DNA of 64,000 nucleotides from Mariaggregatimicrobium sp964498785 (GCA_964498785.1 CAZCJL010000001.1:1-64000), one strand, 5' to 3'. Positions 26,018 to 35,060 are shown, counted from the stretch's first letter. Numbers and translations: made by a program. Notes: a model not told the origin generated them from the letters alone.

Positions 26018-27489
26018 TATTGATAATCCTTAAAATGTATGCGGCTGACAATTTTTTTATTTAATAATAAAAAAATAATAATGACAATTACCCATTGAAA
26101 AAGGCACGTTCCCAACGTGTATTGCCCAAAGGGATTCCACCAGGTTTCAGAGTCCCATTGAATGGATTGCCAAAACCACCAGCCAATAAGAATAATAAAT
26201 TCGATAGGTATAACGAATTTAATGATTACATCGAACCATTTACCGACATAAATGTCATTGCCTGATGTGTTGATAATAGTGGTTCTGAATTTAGTAGCCC
26301 CGTATTTAATAACCGCAATCGAGAAAAAGCAACCACTTACCATCAGACCAACGCCCCAGGCCCAGTCCTGATTTCCAAAAAAACCCATACTGACGGCTGA
26401 AGGAATCCCCATTATAAAACCAAACGCCCATACAATTCGAATAGCATTTTTGCGCGTGATCCCCATATCCATGAAAATTCTGGTAACCATTTCAATCATT
26501 GCCAGTAGCGACGAAAGCGCTGCAAAGCTTAATGCCAGGAAAAAAAATGGCATAAATATACTACCCAGTGGTATTTTGGCAAACAGTTCCGGCAACCAGA
26601 TAAAAGTGAGTCCTGTGTTTGCTGGTCCTGCCTCGCTAATGATTGCCGTTGGATTTACGCCAAGTTCCGGCGCCAACGCGAAAACAGCCGGGAAAAACAC
26701 CAGACCCGATAATATCGACGCTGAGTTGTTGCCAAATCCTGTGATAAATGAATTAAGAACAATGTCCTCATTTTTTTTTGTATATATGGCAAACGTCAAC
26801 AATAATCCCCAACCTGCGCCTGTAGACCAGGCTGATTGTGACAGTGCGTTGAGCCATACCTTATGATCCAGCAGCAGCCTCCAGTCCGGGTTGAAGAAGA
26901 AATTTAAGCCATTTACTGCGCCGGGCAAAGTGAGTGCCCGAATACTGACGATGATTATTAAACCGATTAAAGACGGTATTAAAATTCTGTTCGCTTTTTC
27001 AATTCCCCGAACAATACCATTGTAAATGATCAATGCACCGGTGGAAATTGCAATAAAATGAAACAAGACCGGTAGATACGGCCTACTAACAAAAGCATTC
27101 CAATAATCTAAGGCATTTGTTTGTCCCAGATTACCAGCAAGCGATGATACAAAATATTTCACGCACCACCCCATAACAACCGAATAATAAAACATGATTG
27201 CCATGGTACAAAATCCGACGAATCCGCCCATCCAGGAGTACTTTTTTCCAATAAGTTTTCCGAACGCTCCAACTGGTCCCAGCCGCGTATGTTTACCGAT
27301 AGCCAATTCAGCGATGAGTAACGGAATCGACCACAAAAACAGAAAAATAATCCACGGAATCAGGAAAACCGCTCCGCCATTGAGAGCGAGAATTCTCGGA
27401 AACCGCCAGATGTTACCAGTACCGATTGCCATTCCTAAAGCTGCAAGAATTAAAGCCCATCGAGATGAAAATACCTCTCGTTTTTCCAT
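26017..27489 (-). CDS. Sodium-dependent NSS-family amino acid transporter (MetP-like)
   Basis: A 490-residue polytopic membrane protein of the neurotransmitter:sodium symporter family. WALILAALGMAIGTGNIWRFPRI at the N-terminus (the sodium-site helix 1) is diagnostic and is followed by about 11 further hydrophobic helices. FNNSASILSGLVFF-type sequence is replaced here by FGNNSASILSGLVFFP in helix 7. Substrate is unknown; the coupled small subunit suggests methionine, alanine or related amino acids. It is the first gene of a unit with the MetS-like gene and holA. Confidence 0.9.
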   Translation of the reverse strand: MEKREVFSSRWALILAALGMAIGTGNIWRFPRILALNGGAVFLIPWIIFLFLWSIPLLIAELAIGKHTRLGPVGAFGKLIGKKYSWMGGFVGFCTMAIMFYYSVVMGWCVKYFVSSLAGNLGQTNALDYWNAFVSRPYLPVLFHFIAISTGALIIYNGIVRGIEKANRILIPSLIGLIIIVSIRALTLPGAVNGLNFFFNPDWRLLLDHKVWLNALSQSAWSTGAGWGLLLTFAIYTKKNEDIVLNSFITGFGNNSASILSGLVFFPAVFALAPELGVNPTAIISEAGPANTGLTFIWLPELFAKIPLGSIFMPFFFLALSFAALSSLLAMIEMVTRIFMDMGITRKNAIRIVWAFGFIMGIPSAVSMGFFGNQDWAWGVGLMVSGCFFSIAVIKYGATKFRTTIINTSGNDIYVGKWFDVIIKFVIPIEFIILIGWWFWQSIQWDSETWWNPFGQYTLGTCLFQWVIVIIIFLLLNKKIVSRIHFKDYQ

Positions 27490-27626
27490 TAATTCTCCCG
27501 TAGAAAAGTGTTCTGGTTCCGGATGTCAAATGACGGACAGAAATCCGAATTGGATAATATCAGATAATTAATGCAATATAATTGATTTAAATAAATATTG
27601 CAAGAAAAAACTTATTTTTTAATGCA

Positions 27627-27672
27627 TAAAAAAACCCTCTCAACTTACAGATGTTGAGAGGGTTTAAAAAAA
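27627..27672 (-). terminator. Bidirectional terminator
   Basis: Arms AAACCCTCTCAAC and GTTGAGAGGGTTT around an 8-nt loop, with A-run before and A/T-rich sequence after. It lies downstream of the beta-barrel gene ending at 27702 and upstream of the transporter. Confidence 0.88.
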
Positions 27673-27701
27673 TTATCTCTAAAAGTGAAATTTGTTTATT
27701 T

Positions 27702-28502
27702 TTAGAAAAAATGTAAAAAACTAACCTTGAACATGAGGTCCGGTGCGCCGTCATCAAGACCGATGCCAAGGGCACCACGTACTCTACTACCCATCTCGAG
27801 TGTATAATCAACACCGCCACTGAGCATCATGTAATCATATTCAGTACGCAACATTAATTCACCCACTGCAGCCATTTGTTCATTTATCGGATAAATAGCG
27901 CCACCGGCAAGTGTTATTGATGTTTCGTACTCAGTATCTTCTGAAGATTCGCCTGTTTCCCAGTCGAAGTCTTCTGTGGTGACTTCAATAAAATCAAGGC
28001 CAAAAGTACCGGTAATAACCATGCCATTATCCAGCGGGTGGCGTAAAGAACCGTATCCGCCAAAATTCAGTGAACCGTACCCTACTTTTTCTTCACCAAT
28101 TGGTAAAGTCGCGTAACCACCGGCCGAGATATTTGTTTTGCCGGGCATTACATTGTATCGAGCACCAACATAAAGATCTTGCAAGCCGGATTCACCATCC
28201 ACTTCTATGGTTTGCCCGCCAACTTTTATATCATCGAAGCTGCGGCTCGAAAAACCAAGTGCAGCATCTATGTGTAATTTATCATTAAGGGGATAGGCTC
28301 CCTGCGCGCCAATATCCAGACTAGAGGAACCATCATAGCTGGAATAATCCAGACCACCGTTAATGAATAATGTCTTGGCAATAGGTGCATCTCTCAGGAA
28401 ATTTTGAAATAGCTTTACATCATCCAAAGGATTTTGTGCAAAGACAAAAGAAACACTAAGTATAGAAATGGTAACTATCAGAATTAGGGATTTCGATTTC
28501 AT
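27702..28502 (-). CDS. Outer-membrane beta-barrel protein
   Basis: A 266-residue protein from the ATG at 28502, preceded by an AAGGAG site; an ATG 14 codons upstream is a poorer start. A signal peptide spans residues 1-22 (KSKSLILIVTISILSVSFVFAQ). The rest is alternating strands with Gly/aromatic patterns (LFINGGLDYSSYDGSSSLDIGAQGAYPL, GYATLPIG, TGTFGLDFIEV, GVDYTLEMGSRVRGALGIGL), ending in FLHFF with terminal Phe, as in outer-membrane barrels. No named family. It is a single-gene unit with a terminator. Confidence 0.72.
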   Translation of the reverse strand: MKSKSLILIVTISILSVSFVFAQNPLDDVKLFQNFLRDAPIAKTLFINGGLDYSSYDGSSSLDIGAQGAYPLNDKLHIDAALGFSSRSFDDIKVGGQTIEVDGESGLQDLYVGARYNVMPGKTNISAGGYATLPIGEEKVGYGSLNFGGYGSLRHPLDNGMVITGTFGLDFIEVTTEDFDWETGESSEDTEYETSITLAGGAIYPINEQMAAVGELMLRTEYDYMMLSGGVDYTLEMGSRVRGALGIGLDDGAPDLMFKVSFLHFF

Positions 28503-28629
28503 TTGTATTCTCCTTATTTTATTAATCGAACTTGGGACCATCATTATATATGTCCTCTTTCTTTTCCCTTAAAATGTAGGCCTAATATATCAAAAAAAAA
28601 AGTGATAGTCAAGCAAATTTTGTAAATTA

Positions 28630-31080
28630 TTATCTCACAACAAGATTCACTAATTTGTTTTTAACGACAATTGTTTTGATGATTTTCTTGCCTTCGGTGT
28701 ATTTCTTAATTTTGGGCAACGCAAGAGCGTTTTCGACAATTGCATCGTCTGGTGTATCGGGTTCTGCCTCCATGTTTTCGCGGACTTTTCCGTTAACCTG
28801 TATGACGATCGGTATCGTATCGCTCTTTATTTTATCTTCATCATAGCCCGGAAATAGTGCATTGAAAATCGAGTCTTCATAACCGAGTTTGTGCCATAAC
28901 TCCTCGGCCAGATGCGGCGCGAACGGCGCCAGCAGCAGAATTAGCGTTTCCCGTGCATCTTCGACGATGGATTTGTTTTGTTCTTCCGGCTTAATATCCT
29001 GAATATAAGGATACATTTCATTGACCATTTCCATTAACCGGCTGATCGCTGTATTGAAATGAAAATTTTCCAGTCCATGCGTCACCATCTTGGTAGTATA
29101 ATGTCGGATCCGTTCCAGCTCTTTGCAGCGATCGGTCTCGTTTCCGGTCGGCTTGTTTTCATCGATCATTTCAACCAGCCGCCAAATGCGGTTCAGAAAA
29201 CGGTGAATACCGACAATTCCCTCGTCGCTCCAGTCGCCGCCGTCGGCATAGTTTCCCATGAACATCATGTACATGCGAAATGTGTCAGAGCCATATTCAT
29301 CAATAAATCGATCCGGATTGACGACATTGCCGCGGGATTTCGACATTTTGTTTCCTTCCCGGGTAATTACACCCTGGTGGAACAGTTTCTGAAACGGCTC
29401 ATCAAAATCAATTAACTTCAGATCATATAAAACTTTGACAAAGAACCGTGCATATAACAGATGCATTACCGCGTGTTCTGCGCCACCAACGTATTGATGC
29501 ACCGGCATCCAGTGCTTCAACACGTCGCGGTCGAAAGCTGCGGAATCCAGATGCGGCGTGGGATAACGTAAAAAATACCACGACGAGCAGACGAACGTGT
29601 CCATCGTATCCACTTCACGTTTTGCGTTTTTGCCACACTTGGGACATGTCGTATTTACAAAATTTAACGCAGACGTCAACGGCGATTCACCTTTTCCCTT
29701 AAATTCAACTTTTTCTGGCAACAGTATGGGTAATTCTTCAACAGGCACGGGAACTTCACCGCAATCCGGACAAAAAACAATCGGGATCGGCGCACCCCAG
29801 TAACGTTGCCGTGATATCAACCAATCCCGCAACCGGTAATTGATGGTGCGTTTTCCTGTTTTTTTTTGTTCCAGGAAATCGATGACTTTGTCAATGCCTG
29901 CATCTGATTTTAGGCCGTCAAATTGACCGGAATTTATCATGATACCGATATCGATGTATGCAGCCGCAAGTTCATTGGCAGGTTTTCCAGTTGGACTGAT
30001 CACTTCACGGATAGGCAGATCGTATTTTCGGGCAAATTCAAAATCACGCTCGTCATGCGCTGGTACTGCCATTACGCAGCCGGTTCCGTAAGAGAGCAAT
30101 ACATAGTCAGCAATCCAGATTGGCACTTTTTCTTGATTTACCGGGTTGATGGCATACGCGCCGATAAATTCGCCGGTCTTTTCCCGCTCGGTTGAGGTGC
30201 GGTCAATGTCACTGGTTTTGCGTGTTTTTTCAACATACTCCTCAACGGCAGCCGTTCGATCCGGTGTTGTCAGTTTTTCCACCAACGGATGTTCCGGAGC
30301 CAGTACCATGTAAGTGACTCCGAATAACGTATCCGGGCGGGTTGTGAACACATCAATTTTATCATCAGTGCCATCGACAGTGAAAGAAATTTCCGCACCC
30401 TCGCTGCGACCGATCCAGTTCTTTTGCATGGTGATCGTTTTTTCCGGCCAATCAATTCGACTGTGACCTTCTAACAGTTTTTCCGCATAATCCGTAATTT
30501 TGAAAAACCATTGTGCGAGGTCTTTGCGGGTAACATCTGTATCACAGCGCTCACATTTCCCGGTAATAACCTGCTCATTGGCCAGTACAGTCTGGCAGTT
30601 GGGGCACCAGTTCACCGGCGCTTTTTTTCGATATGCCAGGCCGTTATTGTATAACAACAGGAAAAACCACTGTGTCCATTTATAATATTCGGTTGAGCTT
30701 GTATTTACTTCTTTGGTAAAATCATACATCGCGCCGATGGCTTTTAATTGCTCCCGAAATTGTGTGATGTTCGTTTGTGTACTCTTCGCCGGATGCACGC
30801 CCACTTTGATGGCATAGTTTTCAGCCGGCAACCCGAAAGCATCGTAACCAATTGGCTCCAAAACATTGTAACCCTGCATTCGTTTAAAACGGGCAAATGT
30901 ATCTGTCGGACCGAAATTGTACCAGTGCCCGATATGAAGTTTGTCTCCGGACGGATAGGGAAACATAACCAGACAATAGAAATTTTTCTCAATATTTTCA
31001 ATTTTCGTTTGATATAATTTTTGTTCTTCCCATTTCTCTTTCCATTTCTTCTCAATTCCAGCAAAAGGGTATGAACTCAT
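28630..31080 (-). CDS. leuS: Leucyl-tRNA synthetase
   Basis: The protein is 816 residues from the ATG at 31080 (MSSYPFAGIEKKW, with GAGGTG 5 nt upstream); a longer frame to 31203 reads into the leader and is not credible. It has the class I HIGH motif as HIGHWYNF at about residue 50, the KMSKSRGNV motif near residue 580, a zinc-ribbon-like CPNC/CERCD editing-region insert, and CP1 editing domain sequence GTGCVMAVPAHDERDFEFA. It charges tRNA-Leu and edits mischarged products. Length is typical. The leader holds a large hairpin (31151-31200). Confidence 0.95.
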   Translation of the reverse strand: MSSYPFAGIEKKWKEKWEEQKLYQTKIENIEKNFYCLVMFPYPSGDKLHIGHWYNFGPTDTFARFKRMQGYNVLEPIGYDAFGLPAENYAIKVGVHPAKSTQTNITQFREQLKAIGAMYDFTKEVNTSSTEYYKWTQWFFLLLYNNGLAYRKKAPVNWCPNCQTVLANEQVITGKCERCDTDVTRKDLAQWFFKITDYAEKLLEGHSRIDWPEKTITMQKNWIGRSEGAEISFTVDGTDDKIDVFTTRPDTLFGVTYMVLAPEHPLVEKLTTPDRTAAVEEYVEKTRKTSDIDRTSTEREKTGEFIGAYAINPVNQEKVPIWIADYVLLSYGTGCVMAVPAHDERDFEFARKYDLPIREVISPTGKPANELAAAYIDIGIMINSGQFDGLKSDAGIDKVIDFLEQKKTGKRTINYRLRDWLISRQRYWGAPIPIVFCPDCGEVPVPVEELPILLPEKVEFKGKGESPLTSALNFVNTTCPKCGKNAKREVDTMDTFVCSSWYFLRYPTPHLDSAAFDRDVLKHWMPVHQYVGGAEHAVMHLLYARFFVKVLYDLKLIDFDEPFQKLFHQGVITREGNKMSKSRGNVVNPDRFIDEYGSDTFRMYMMFMGNYADGGDWSDEGIVGIHRFLNRIWRLVEMIDENKPTGNETDRCKELERIRHYTTKMVTHGLENFHFNTAISRLMEMVNEMYPYIQDIKPEEQNKSIVEDARETLILLLAPFAPHLAEELWHKLGYEDSIFNALFPGYDEDKIKSDTIPIVIQVNGKVRENMEAEPDTPDDAIVENALALPKIKKYTEGKKIIKTIVVKNKLVNLVVR

Positions 31081-31150
31081 GTGACACCTCAAAACATTAT
31101 ACGTGAATTTACAAATGAATTTAAATTTATGAATTAAAAATTGTAAGTGC

Positions 31151-31200
31151 GGATCTATCTCTTGAAGCGAACAGTTCTTCAATGTTACAGAGACAGATCC
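31151..31200 (-). other. Imperfect 50-nt hairpin in the leuS leader
   Basis: Outer arms GGATCTATCTCT and AGAGACAGATCC (one mismatch) and an inner perfect TTGAAG/CTTCAA stem make a two-tier stem-loop, about 70 nt before the leuS start. It could be a regulatory leader structure or an extragenic palindrome. Confidence 0.4.
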
Positions 31201-31408
31201 CAATGTAGACCGAGGATTGAATCGCTCAAGTCATTTAAAAGGGAGAGATAAATACTCAGAGGTAATAAATAATAATATGCAGTAATCATAAGTATTTAAT
31301 TCTTTCAAAATTATTAAGTCATGAATATACGAAAAAAAAATATGCATGTCAAGAAAAAATTCAGCCCACAATTTTGAGTTATAAAGTGAGTGCGTTCAAA
31401 TAATTTTC

Positions 31409-31437
31409 TTGACATTTAGATGTGACTCCGTTATATT
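31409..31437 (+). promoter_or_regulatory. Strong sigma70-type promoter of the S9 peptidase gene
   Basis: TTGACA (31409-31414), a 17-nt spacer and TATATT (31432-31437) lie 52 nt upstream of the ATG at 31490. The second S9 gene has a nearly identical promoter at 56096. Confidence 0.75.
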
Positions 31438-31489
31438 TACCTAAAATGCATAATTTACAGATTTACAAAATATTATTGGAGGAGGTACA

Positions 31490-33541
31490 ATGCGTAAATT
31501 TTTGGATATGATGTTGTTATTCGTTATTATTTTTTGCGGTTTCTTATTTGCAAAATCTGCGCAAAATACACATCCGTTTTCTGTGCATGATTTAGTGATA
31601 ATGGACCGAATTTCTGATCCCCAAATTTCGCCGGACGGAAAGACGATTGTTTTTACCCTGCGTTCGACTGACCTCAACGCAAACCGTGGGCGCACGGATT
31701 TATGGTCCGTAAATGCCGACGGCAGCAATTTGCGGCAATTAACCACAAATCCGGCGTCTGATTACAACCCGCGCTGGTCCGCAGATGGCGGTGTAATTTG
31801 GTTTCTTTCGACCCGCTCCGGCCTGGCGCAAGTTTGGAAATTAAGTCTCAACAGGGGAGAAGCGCAACAGGTAACCGATCAACCTTTAGCTGTCGGGAAT
31901 CTGGTAGTTTCCGGTGATGGAAAACATCTCGTTTTTACAATGGATGTTTTCCCTGATTGTGAAAGTATTCAATGTACCGTAAATAGATTGAAAGAAATTG
32001 AGCAGCGAAAAATAACAGGGCAGATTTATGAAAGCATTTTTGTCCGCCATTGGGATACCTGGAAAGATGGCCGTCGTTCCCATATTTTCGTGATGCCGGT
32101 AAACGGCGGCGAGGCCGTCGATGTTATGAAAGGAATGGATGCGGATTCGCCTTCCAAACCGTTTGGGGGACCGGAGGAAATTACATTTACTCCGGACGGA
32201 AATCACATTGTGTTTACCGCCAGAAATGTCGGTTCCAAAGAGGCGTGGTCAACTGATTTTGATTTGTATTTTGTCCCGATAGATGGATCGAAAAAGTGGA
32301 CCTGCCTGACGGATGAAAACGATGCCTGGGATACAAGCCCTGTTTTTTCGCCGGACGGAAAAACACTGGCATATCTGGCAATGAAACAACCGGGTTATGA
32401 ATCCGATCGGTTTCGCATTGTGCTGAAATCATGGCCCGATGGTGAACGCCGGGTATTGACCGAAGACTGGGATCGTTCGCCAGGCACATTTTTCTGGGCG
32501 CCGGATGGAAAGACGATTTACGCAAAAGCAGATAATTTCGGACAGGGTGCGCTTTTCGCAATTGATGTGAAATCCGGAAAAGTGACGACAGTTTTGAGTG
32601 ACGGAAATGTACGTTCGCCTTCTTACGGAAACAAACGGATCATTTATGGTCTGGATAATTTGAAGTCACCAGTGGAATTGTACTCCATGAAACCAAATGG
32701 GGATGATATTCGAAAGATTACCAATATCAACGCTGAAAAACTGAGCGCTGTTCGCATGGGGGATTATGAACAATTTTCTTTTAAAGGCTGGAACAATGAG
32801 ACCGTGTATTGTTACGTTGTTAAACCCGTGGATTTTGATCCGAACAAAAAATATCCGGTGGCTTTTTTGATTCACGGCGGTCCGCAGGGCTCATTTGGTA
32901 ATGATTTTCATTATCGCTGGAATCCGCAAACATACACCGGCGCTGGTTATGCCGCAGTAATGGTTGACTTTCACGGTTCTGTGGGATATGGTCAGAAATT
33001 TACAGATTCGATTCGCGATGATTGGGGTGGAAAACCGTTAGTTGATTTGCAGAAAGGGCTTGCTGCCGCGCTGGAACGTTATCCATGGATGGATAGCGAA
33101 AAAGTGGGTGCGCTGGGTGCATCTTTCGGTGGTTACATGATCAACTGGATCGCCGGGAATTGGCCCGATCGCTTTGAATGTCTCGTTTGCCACGACGGTA
33201 ATCTCGATGAACGAATGGCCTATTTTGATACCGAAGAACTGTGGTTCCCGGAATGGGATAAAGTCGGCACTCCCTGGGAAAATCCCGAAGGATATGAAAA
33301 ACATAATCCGGTGAATTATGTGAAAAATTGGAAAACACCGATGCTGGTTATTCATGGCCAACATGATTACCGCGTTGTGGTAACTCAGGGACTCGGTACA
33401 TTCAATGCGTTGCAGCGAAAAGGAATTCCCAGCAAGCTGCTTTATTTCCCAAATGAGAATCACTGGGTATTGAAACCACATAACAGTATTTTCTGGCATA
33501 AGACTGTGATCGACTGGCTGGATCAATGGTTGAAAGAATAA
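31490..33541 (+). CDS. S9-family prolyl oligopeptidase (dipeptidyl aminopeptidase/acylaminoacyl peptidase type)
   Basis: A 683-residue exported enzyme (signal peptide about 1-21, ending in AKSA). The N-terminal half is a seven-bladed WD-like propeller (repeats such as ISPDGKTIVFTLR, FSPDGKTLAYL). The C-terminal alpha/beta hydrolase carries the catalytic Ser in GASFGGYM (about residue 545), Asp in GQHDYRV (about 620) and His in NENHWV (about 653). It cleaves peptides at the N-terminal side of the substrate. The start is behind GGAGGAGGTACA. A paralogue lies at 56210. No adjacent partner genes. Confidence 0.92.
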   Translation: MRKFLDMMLLFVIIFCGFLFAKSAQNTHPFSVHDLVIMDRISDPQISPDGKTIVFTLRSTDLNANRGRTDLWSVNADGSNLRQLTTNPASDYNPRWSADGGVIWFLSTRSGLAQVWKLSLNRGEAQQVTDQPLAVGNLVVSGDGKHLVFTMDVFPDCESIQCTVNRLKEIEQRKITGQIYESIFVRHWDTWKDGRRSHIFVMPVNGGEAVDVMKGMDADSPSKPFGGPEEITFTPDGNHIVFTARNVGSKEAWSTDFDLYFVPIDGSKKWTCLTDENDAWDTSPVFSPDGKTLAYLAMKQPGYESDRFRIVLKSWPDGERRVLTEDWDRSPGTFFWAPDGKTIYAKADNFGQGALFAIDVKSGKVTTVLSDGNVRSPSYGNKRIIYGLDNLKSPVELYSMKPNGDDIRKITNINAEKLSAVRMGDYEQFSFKGWNNETVYCYVVKPVDFDPNKKYPVAFLIHGGPQGSFGNDFHYRWNPQTYTGAGYAAVMVDFHGSVGYGQKFTDSIRDDWGGKPLVDLQKGLAAALERYPWMDSEKVGALGASFGGYMINWIAGNWPDRFECLVCHDGNLDERMAYFDTEELWFPEWDKVGTPWENPEGYEKHNPVNYVKNWKTPMLVIHGQHDYRVVVTQGLGTFNALQRKGIPSKLLYFPNENHWVLKPHNSIFWHKTVIDWLDQWLKE

Positions 33542-33562
33542 GATAGAAAGTTGACGAACAGC

Positions 33563-33595
33563 AGATTTCCGAAATCTTTGAGATTTCGGAAATCT
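33563..33595. repeat. Perfect palindrome AGATTTCCGAAATCT family, copy 2
   Basis: Arms AGATTTCCGAAATCT (33563-33577) and AGATTTCGGAAATCT (33581-33595) around TTG: 15 bp, 33 nt in total, the same length as copy 1. It is just after the S9 peptidase stop and before the antitoxin-like gene. Confidence 0.75.
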
Positions 33596-33617
33596 ACATT
33601 TCAAAGGAAAATAAAAA

Positions 33618-33779
33618 ATGAATTTACTATTTACAAATAAAGAAAACACGAAAATTCGATTTTTTGAAATGGTTGATAGAATTCAGGAAGCGAATAAAAA
33701 TATCTCTTCTGAACAGATCGAAGAAGATGTTGACCCGGCTGTAGCAGAATTCAGGCAAATGAATTACGATAATATATAA
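33618..33779 (+). CDS. Small antitoxin-like protein
   Basis: A 53-residue frame, shorter than most gene-calling cut-offs, starting ATG at 33618 behind AAAGGAAAATAA. The sequence reads MNLLFTNKENTKIRFFEMVD, then RIQEANKNISSEQIEEDVDP and AVAEFRQMNYDNI; the acidic IEEDVDPAVAEFR segment resembles antitoxin components that precede PIN toxins. The frame after its stop contains a piece of such a toxin. It is likely the surviving half of an inactivated module. Confidence 0.5.
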   Translation: MNLLFTNKENTKIRFFEMVDRIQEANKNISSEQIEEDVDPAVAEFRQMNYDNI

Positions 33780-33903
33780 AATACCTGATGTAATAATTAA
33801 AGATTTATTGCTTGAGCAGCAAAAAAGCGCCATCTTAGTTAACCCCACCGATCAAATCAAAACAGTAGTAAAAGATCCGTGTAAAAAAATGATTGCATTT
33901 TAA
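33772..33903 (+). pseudogene. PIN-domain toxin remnant
   Basis: Immediately after the antitoxin-like gene, in another frame, 33772-33903 reads IYKIPDVIIKDLL, then LEQQKSAILVNP, then TDQIKTVVKDPCKKMIAF and a stop. The pattern of Val/Pro/Ile followed by VxDP resembles the middle of PIN-family toxins. It has no start codon, no N-terminal LDTN motif and ends early, so most of the toxin is missing. Assignment rests on pattern memory only. Confidence 0.35.
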
Positions 33904-34226
33904 AAATAAATTACTACTTTTTTTTATCCAGCGTCTGTATACTAAATATACAGGATTGGGTCACAGTTATTTAACGTAAACGATTCGTAACTACTCAGCT
34001 ATTGGCACTTGGCTGCTAGCTATTGGCATTATTTCAAACAACGAGGTCATAGTAATAATTGACTATATAAGTAAAGTACAAAAAATGCTAAATAATTTTA
34101 TTACTTGTCTAAAAGCCAATAGCTAACAGCCAATAGCTAACAGCTAAAAGCTGAGTAGTAATAACGATTCAACGATTGCTTCTTTTTAATCCATTATATT
34201 TAATCACTTTAGTTTAGGGGTAATTA
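33904..34226. other. Non-coding region carrying MITE copy 1
   Basis: No gene here. The element at 33987-34162 occupies the middle; the last 60 bp before 34227 are the leader of the secreted-protein gene with GGGGTAATTA upstream of its ATG. Confidence 0.5.
33987..34162. mobile_element. MITE-like element, copy 1 (176 bp)
   Basis: The left end GTAACTACTCAGCT and the right end AGCTGAGTAGTAAT form terminal inverted repeats, with longer inverted similarity built from AGCTATTGGC-type motifs (33998-34030 against 34111-34150). It is flanked by a perfect 8-bp direct repeat AACGATTC (33979-33986 and 34163-34170), the mark of transposition. It has no coding content, so a transposase must be supplied elsewhere. 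Copy 2 at 47971 shares the ends. Confidence 0.75.
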
Positions 34227-34724
34227 ATGAAAAAGTATTTTTCCCTGCTACTTGCTTTAAGTCTGTTGATGAGTTATAATTTGAGTGCTGCTGAAACTTA
34301 TACTTATCCCGACTCAGATAATCCTGTTGTACAAATTACATTCCCGGATGGCTGGGAAATTGAGCCTGATGAGGAAATGTTACATGCGATGCCGAATGAT
34401 GAATCCATTTATCTCGGTTTCCTGGCTCTGGAAGGCTCTAACGACATTGAAGATGCCCTGGATGCAGTGGACGAAGTTCTTGCTGAACTTCTCTCAGAAC
34501 TGGAACTCGCTGATTTCGAAGAAATCGAAAATGATGATTTCGTGTTTCTGTATTCCGAGGGCAATGGGGTTGATAAAGAAGGTGATGATGTAAATGTCAC
34601 TGTCGCACTTTTTTCACCGGATGGAGAAATGGTATGCCTCGTTTTTTATTACGGAACTCCTGAAGCTGAAGAGATTCATGAGAATGAATTAAATGCAATC
34701 GTTGCATCTATATTAAAACCATAA
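34227..34724 (+). CDS. Secreted acidic protein of unknown function
   Basis: A 165-residue protein with signal peptide 1-21 (KKYFSLLLALSLLMSYNLSAA). The mature part is strongly acidic (many Glu/Asp in EDALDAVDEVLAELLSELELADFEEIENDDF). The pattern of VQITFPDGWEIEPDEEMLHAMPNDESIYLG resembles PsbP/Mog1-like secreted lipid- or protein-binding folds, but I cannot assign a family. It is monocistronic, lying before the rex gene. Periplasmic or extracellular location is inferred from the signal. Confidence 0.6.
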   Translation: MKKYFSLLLALSLLMSYNLSAAETYTYPDSDNPVVQITFPDGWEIEPDEEMLHAMPNDESIYLGFLALEGSNDIEDALDAVDEVLAELLSELELADFEEIENDDFVFLYSEGNGVDKEGDDVNVTVALFSPDGEMVCLVFYYGTPEAEEIHENELNAIVASILKP

Positions 34725-35060
34725 CTTCTATTAAACTCCTTGATTGGTGCAGCTTAACCAATTGAGGAGTCCTTCTGTTAATATTAATCTCCCGCAGCCT
34801 CTGACATCATTTCCCTGGTTCTTTTGCACAGAAAATGTGTTTTGCTCAATTTTAAAATTTTGGATGTTATCAAAAATGGATAAATGACTTTTCCTGAAAA
34901 GCCGGAGATTTTTAGGAGACGTTTTTTTTGCCGAAAATCTAAACAGGTCAATCTTAAAATAGTGCAAAAAAAATAAAAAACACTTGCATTTTAGAATAAA
35001 TATTGTAAATTATATTGTGAAAAAATAAACAACGTTAATTAAATCACAAAGAAAGTTATA
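34725..35060. other. Intergenic region upstream of rex
   Basis: No gene found. A minus-strand frame (34731-34967) is present but has no ribosome site or family likeness. The last 80 bp contain the Rex operator candidate at 35015 and presumably the rex promoter. The rest is AT-rich. Confidence 0.5.
35015..35032 (+). promoter_or_regulatory. Candidate Rex operator
   Basis: TTGTGAAAAAATAAACAA is an 18-bp near-palindrome matching the Rex consensus TTGTGAAnnnnTTCACAA/TTGTTAAnnnnTTAACAA (left half exact, right half TAAACAA). It lies 29 bp before the rex start codon, consistent with autoregulation of the rex-hydrogenase unit. Confidence 0.6.

Larger units (their letters stand above)
31081..31489. 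other. Divergent intergenic region, leuS / S9 peptidase
   Basis: The leuS side contains a long hairpin at 31151-31200; the peptidase side contains a textbook sigma70 promoter at 31409. No T-box (AGGGTGG-type core) was seen on the leuS strand. Nothing coding is apparent. Confidence 0.5.

Noticed and set aside
31081..31203. Longer leuS start at 31203
   Set aside because: The extra 41 residues have no family likeness, and the ATG at 31080 has a good ribosome site and the normal leuS beginning.
31081..31300. T-box riboswitch before leuS
   Set aside because: I could not find the conserved T-box core (AGGGTGGNACCGCG) or an AG-bulge arrangement; only a plain hairpin is present.
33997..34020. Sigma54 promoter in the MITE (TTGGCAC...TGC)
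   Set aside because: The GG and GC are 9 nt apart instead of 10, and the sequence belongs to the repeat element.
34731..34967. Minus-strand frame of 78 residues upstream of rex
   Set aside because: No ribosome site and no recognisable domain, and it lies in a promoter region with AT-rich sequence.
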